Of a stretch of DNA of 64,000 nucleotides, positions 62,101 to 64,000 are shown piece after piece. A program made the translations under genes and the position numbers. Within the stretch, counting starts at the first letter, position 1; each line of letters begins with the position of its first letter. This stretch comes from Benincasa hispida (lineage: Eukaryota; Streptophyta; Magnoliopsida; Cucurbitales; Cucurbitaceae), in the NCBI RefSeq assembly GCF_009727055.1, contig NC_052357.1, positions 6,276,881 through 6,340,880 on the forward strand, read 5' to 3'. The notes beneath the pieces are model-generated. The model worked only from the letters and a program-made list of their open reading frames with translations. It did no database searches and was not told the origin of the DNA.

Positions 62101-63371
62101 TTAAAGAATTAGTAACAATCAACAGTTATGTCAAGGTTATGTCAAGTTTTCAGCATGCACAAATCTCCTGAGGATATTCATTGGTTATGGTACATTGGTA
62201 GGATAGTACTAGTAACCACGTCCTTCTTCAAAAGAGGCTCCTTTTTAGATCAACATCCCTAGAATGCTGCCTATATGTAAAAGAGATTCAGAACCTGAGG
62301 TAATTTCCTCAACGAGGTCTTTTGCTAGAAATTTAAGGATTTTCTTACTGTATAATTTCAGGTGGCAGATGGATCTCCCCCACAATTTCAACCCCCTTCT
62401 TTCCTCATTTCTTGAAGGTCATCCTTTTAAAGGGATAGGAAGATCTTATAGCTTCAATTAGTGAAAGTGTCCCCTTGGTTGACGTGGCTTGATAGAAACA
62501 ACAGTCTTCAACAAGAAAGAAATTTCTCTGTGGTTTCTTAAACAATGGAATTTGTACAATCTCTTTTGCATCATTTGGAAGAGTTTTTTCATTTTATGTA
62601 ACCATCTCACTTTGGGTTTTGACTTTTCTTCCCCCTTCTTTTGTATTTCATACCCTCAACAGAATTCTATCTTATCCCCCACAAACATCTAAATAGGCGA
62701 TAAAATTTTAAAGAGACACTACACAAAGATGAGCATAATGTAATCCATCCAACTATTTGAGAAAACCAACAACAAGATGTCTATAAAATAATTCAAATGA
62801 TGGACCATAGAGGGAAGAGTACCTTATCGACTCTGAAACATTACGACAAGAACTCTCAAATCTTAATATCAAGTCTGGGATAGACATCAATCCTGACAAA
62901 ATATCGCGAGTGAATGAGACATAAAGTGTACCCTTTTTCAAACACACAGTCTATACCCAAAGGGAGGACAAACATAACAAGCAAGAAATATGTTGGACAT
63001 AATTAGAACCTTGAATTGAAGAGTCCATTAGAGATGCAAAAAAGGTATAAGTTGAATCTCCACTATTAGATAATGGGTCGTTCTCATGCTTGCAAGCCTT
63101 CAGTGAGTAGCGAACTGAATCAGGACCAAGAGATACTGCTGAAATTTCCTGGCTATCAATTGATAATCTTCTTTTAGAAGCAGAACTTTCCTTTAATGGT
63201 GTTGCTTCCAGACGATCACCATCAAGGCTTTCAGCCTCTTCTCTAAAATTTTCAAGAAGCAGTGCGGCATTTGTTGGACTATGGAAACCCTGTCCATCAT
63301 ATAAAATCCTAGACTCGCTGACTGTTGAAGATGAAACTTCCTTGGAAGGTGATATGTTTGATGGCCTTTTC
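50146..63371 (-). CDS. NUP107: Nuclear pore complex protein NUP107, exons 2-24
   Basis: Exons (minus strand, high to low): 63010-63371, 62823-62892, 61911-62029, 61403-61434, 61167-61292, 60667-60825, 60321-60413, 60060-60227, 59673-59771, 59117-59349, 58980-59037, 57322-57410, 56372-56503, 56037-56159, 54918-55016, 54622-54810, 53940-54114, 53621-53777, 53311-53513, 52705-52846, 52337-52497, 50872-50988, 50146-50211 (stop 50146-50148). All phases agree: 3172 nt, about 1056 codons, so near 1080 with exon 1, the usual plant length. Family text: LYDGQGFHSPTNAALLLEN, AWTLIKAGRMKEACDLCRSA, WRLWKWASYCASE, SACWAMAKSWLDVQVDLEL, LDAWSSNEDG, EFLILEREY. Known: scaffold subunit of the Nup107-160 (Y) complex of the pore, needed for mRNA export and pore assembly. 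No stop or shift is seen, so the gene is inferred intact. All donors are GT except intron 4 (see that entry). Exon 1 is beyond 64000. Confidence 0.95.
51228..51402 (+). mobile_element. SINE in NUP107 intron 22
   Basis: About 175 bp starting CCCCAAGGGTCAGCTCCC and ending ACCCCGACTCCCG, with a box-A-like TCAGCTCCCTTGG and a degenerate box-B-like AGAGGTCCCAAAT, as in tRNA-derived SINEs. Flanked by near-identical direct repeats ATTATCTGAAAATATGT (51211-51227) and ATTATCAAAAATATGT (51403-51418). Confidence 0.75.
51598..52231 (+). mobile_element. Probable solo LTR in NUP107 intron 22
   Basis: Starts TGTTAGAAATAATTTTG and ends GAGTCTAATCA, with a promoter-like TATATACATAG at about 51918 and a CTCTCTCAATCTCTGAG leader. 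Flanks are CAATC (51593-51597) and ATGCT after 52231, or CAATG if the end is shifted by two bases; no clean 5-bp duplication, so borders are tentative. Confidence 0.5.
54552..54580. repeat. Poly(A) tract, 29 bases
   Basis: An uninterrupted A run in NUP107 intron 17. Long enough to be length-variable and error-prone in assembly; two short ORFs crossing it are artefacts. Confidence 0.95.
57437..58061. repeat. Tandem duplication in NUP107 intron 12
   Basis: Unit 1 (57437-57808) and unit 2 (57809-58061) share about 250 bp at roughly 97% identity (for example AGTAAGCTGCAGAAGGATAA at both). Unit 1 is longer only because it carries a SINE at 57602-57709. Exons 12 and 13 outside are unaffected. Confidence 0.92.
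57602..57709 (+). mobile_element. tRNA-derived SINE with empty-site control
   Basis: Box A (GTAGCTCAACTG, 57615-57626) and box B (GGTTCGATTCCC, 57661-57672) of an RNA polymerase III promoter, then a short 3' part ending TTCAAAAAG. Perfect 16-bp target duplications AATTAAAAATAAAAGA lie at 57586-57601 and 57710-57725. The other unit of the tandem duplication (about 57945-57975) has the same site uninterrupted. Confidence 0.92.
61435..61910 (-). other. NUP107 intron 4: non-GT donor, U12-like AT-AG intron
   Basis: Exon 4 text (…SLLWYLYGKG) runs to 61911 and no GT occurs between there and the in-frame stop. The bases after 61911 on the gene strand are ATATCTCTTT, close to the U12 donor ATATCCTTT; the acceptor is TTCTTGCAG before 61434. 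Splicing here gives YGKGT-TKETPKDLIV, matching the conserved GKGT of plant NUP107. The alternative donor (GA at 61913-61912) keeps frame but reads GKA. Confidence 0.6.
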
Positions 63372-64000
63372 CTGCATAAGTTCCGTGCTAAGTGCGGCAT
63401 TGCATAAAAAATGGTGAATATAACAAATATGGGTAAGGAAGCTATATAACGAGTTTTTTTATAGTGAAAACCCCACTTCCATCAAGAAAGGCTGCAATGG
63501 CAAGGCAAAGTCCAACCCAAAAAATGTACACCGAAACTCAAATATGAAATTATTAGCACATTAGATATGATATGTGCCTTGTTCTTCCGTGTTAGATAGC
63601 AAAAGAAAGGATGGAAGGTTAATTTTCCAAATAACTGCACATAAAGCAGGTGTATACCGGCACCGGCCATCCTTGATAACCCATTAACACGATCAAAAAA
63701 GAAAAATAATGTACCAATTTCAGATTAAGGTATAAGCCATCAGGTGCATACCCAAATACTGTCAAGAAGCTCTACTCCATAACCAAACATAATATCCCAT
63801 TAACACAATAAGCACTAAACCAATTACACCCATCTATACAGATTACAGAGAAAGTAAAAAGCAATGCACTCGAAATGCTATTAACGCAATAAGTTGAAAT
63901 TGAGCAATTGAAAGCATTTGAATCAAACAAATTTCAATGAGCAGATTAAGACCACATAGTTTGCTTTTACAACCCCACTAAATAGGTCAGTTAATTGAAA
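63372..64000 (-). other. NUP107 intron 1 (partial)
   Basis: AG acceptor at 63372-63373 (TTATGCAG) before exon 2. No exon 1 text (expected Met start rich in Asp/Ser with ...FRRY) is found up to 64000, so the start and promoter are outside the window. Confidence 0.7.

Overview
This is a plant nuclear window (about 64 kb, AT-rich). Spliced genes with canonical plant introns, tRNA-iMet primer-binding sites and many LTR retrotransposons all point to a eudicot. The repeat families look like those of cucurbits, but that is an inference I cannot test here. Two host genes frame the window, both on the minus strand and both cut by a window edge. At the left is the 5' part of a PHL-type gene (Spt20-domain regulator of flowering, PHYTOCHROME-DEPENDENT LATE-FLOWERING), exons 1-4 at 871-2075. 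At the right is nuclear pore gene NUP107 (50146-63371), where 23 exons can be placed with consistent reading phases and only the short first exon is missing.

The 43 kb between them is almost entirely nested transposable elements. From left to right: a complete but dead hAT transposon (2509-5885; 8-bp target duplication) about 430 bp upstream of the PHL start codon; a poorly conserved spacer; a Copia 3' end (7243-7876); a Ty3-gypsy-type element on the minus strand (7984-16976) with a degenerate 'putative plant transposon protein' ORF and two solo Copia LTRs inside it (9640-11574 and 12151-13881); a minus-strand Copia element (16977-23667) cut by a solo LTR (20491-22537) and then by a plus-strand Copia 5' end (23668-28003); an inverted Copia fragment (28004-30540); a second plus-strand Copia leader/gag/RT fragment (30541-42581) that carries a four-deep stack of solo LTRs (33715-41643); an antisense LTR fragment holding a 2.7-kb solo LTR (42582-45875); and the 3' half of a second hAT element (45876-48164). 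Nearly all these insertions can be proven by perfect or near-perfect target-site duplications that I read directly from the sequence.

Smaller insertions sit in host introns: a TRIM in PHL intron 4, and two SINEs plus a probable solo LTR in NUP107 introns. One SINE lies in one copy of a tandem duplication whose other copy is the empty site. The most notable signals are the nested solo-LTR stack, a W-box (WRKY-site) tandem array inside an LTR, closely spaced inverted 2-kb LTRs that could fold into a hairpin, and a NUP107 intron with no GT donor that looks like a U12-type AT-AG intron. No intact transposon protein remains, so I see no operating novel system, only a layered insertion and recombination record between two conserved genes.
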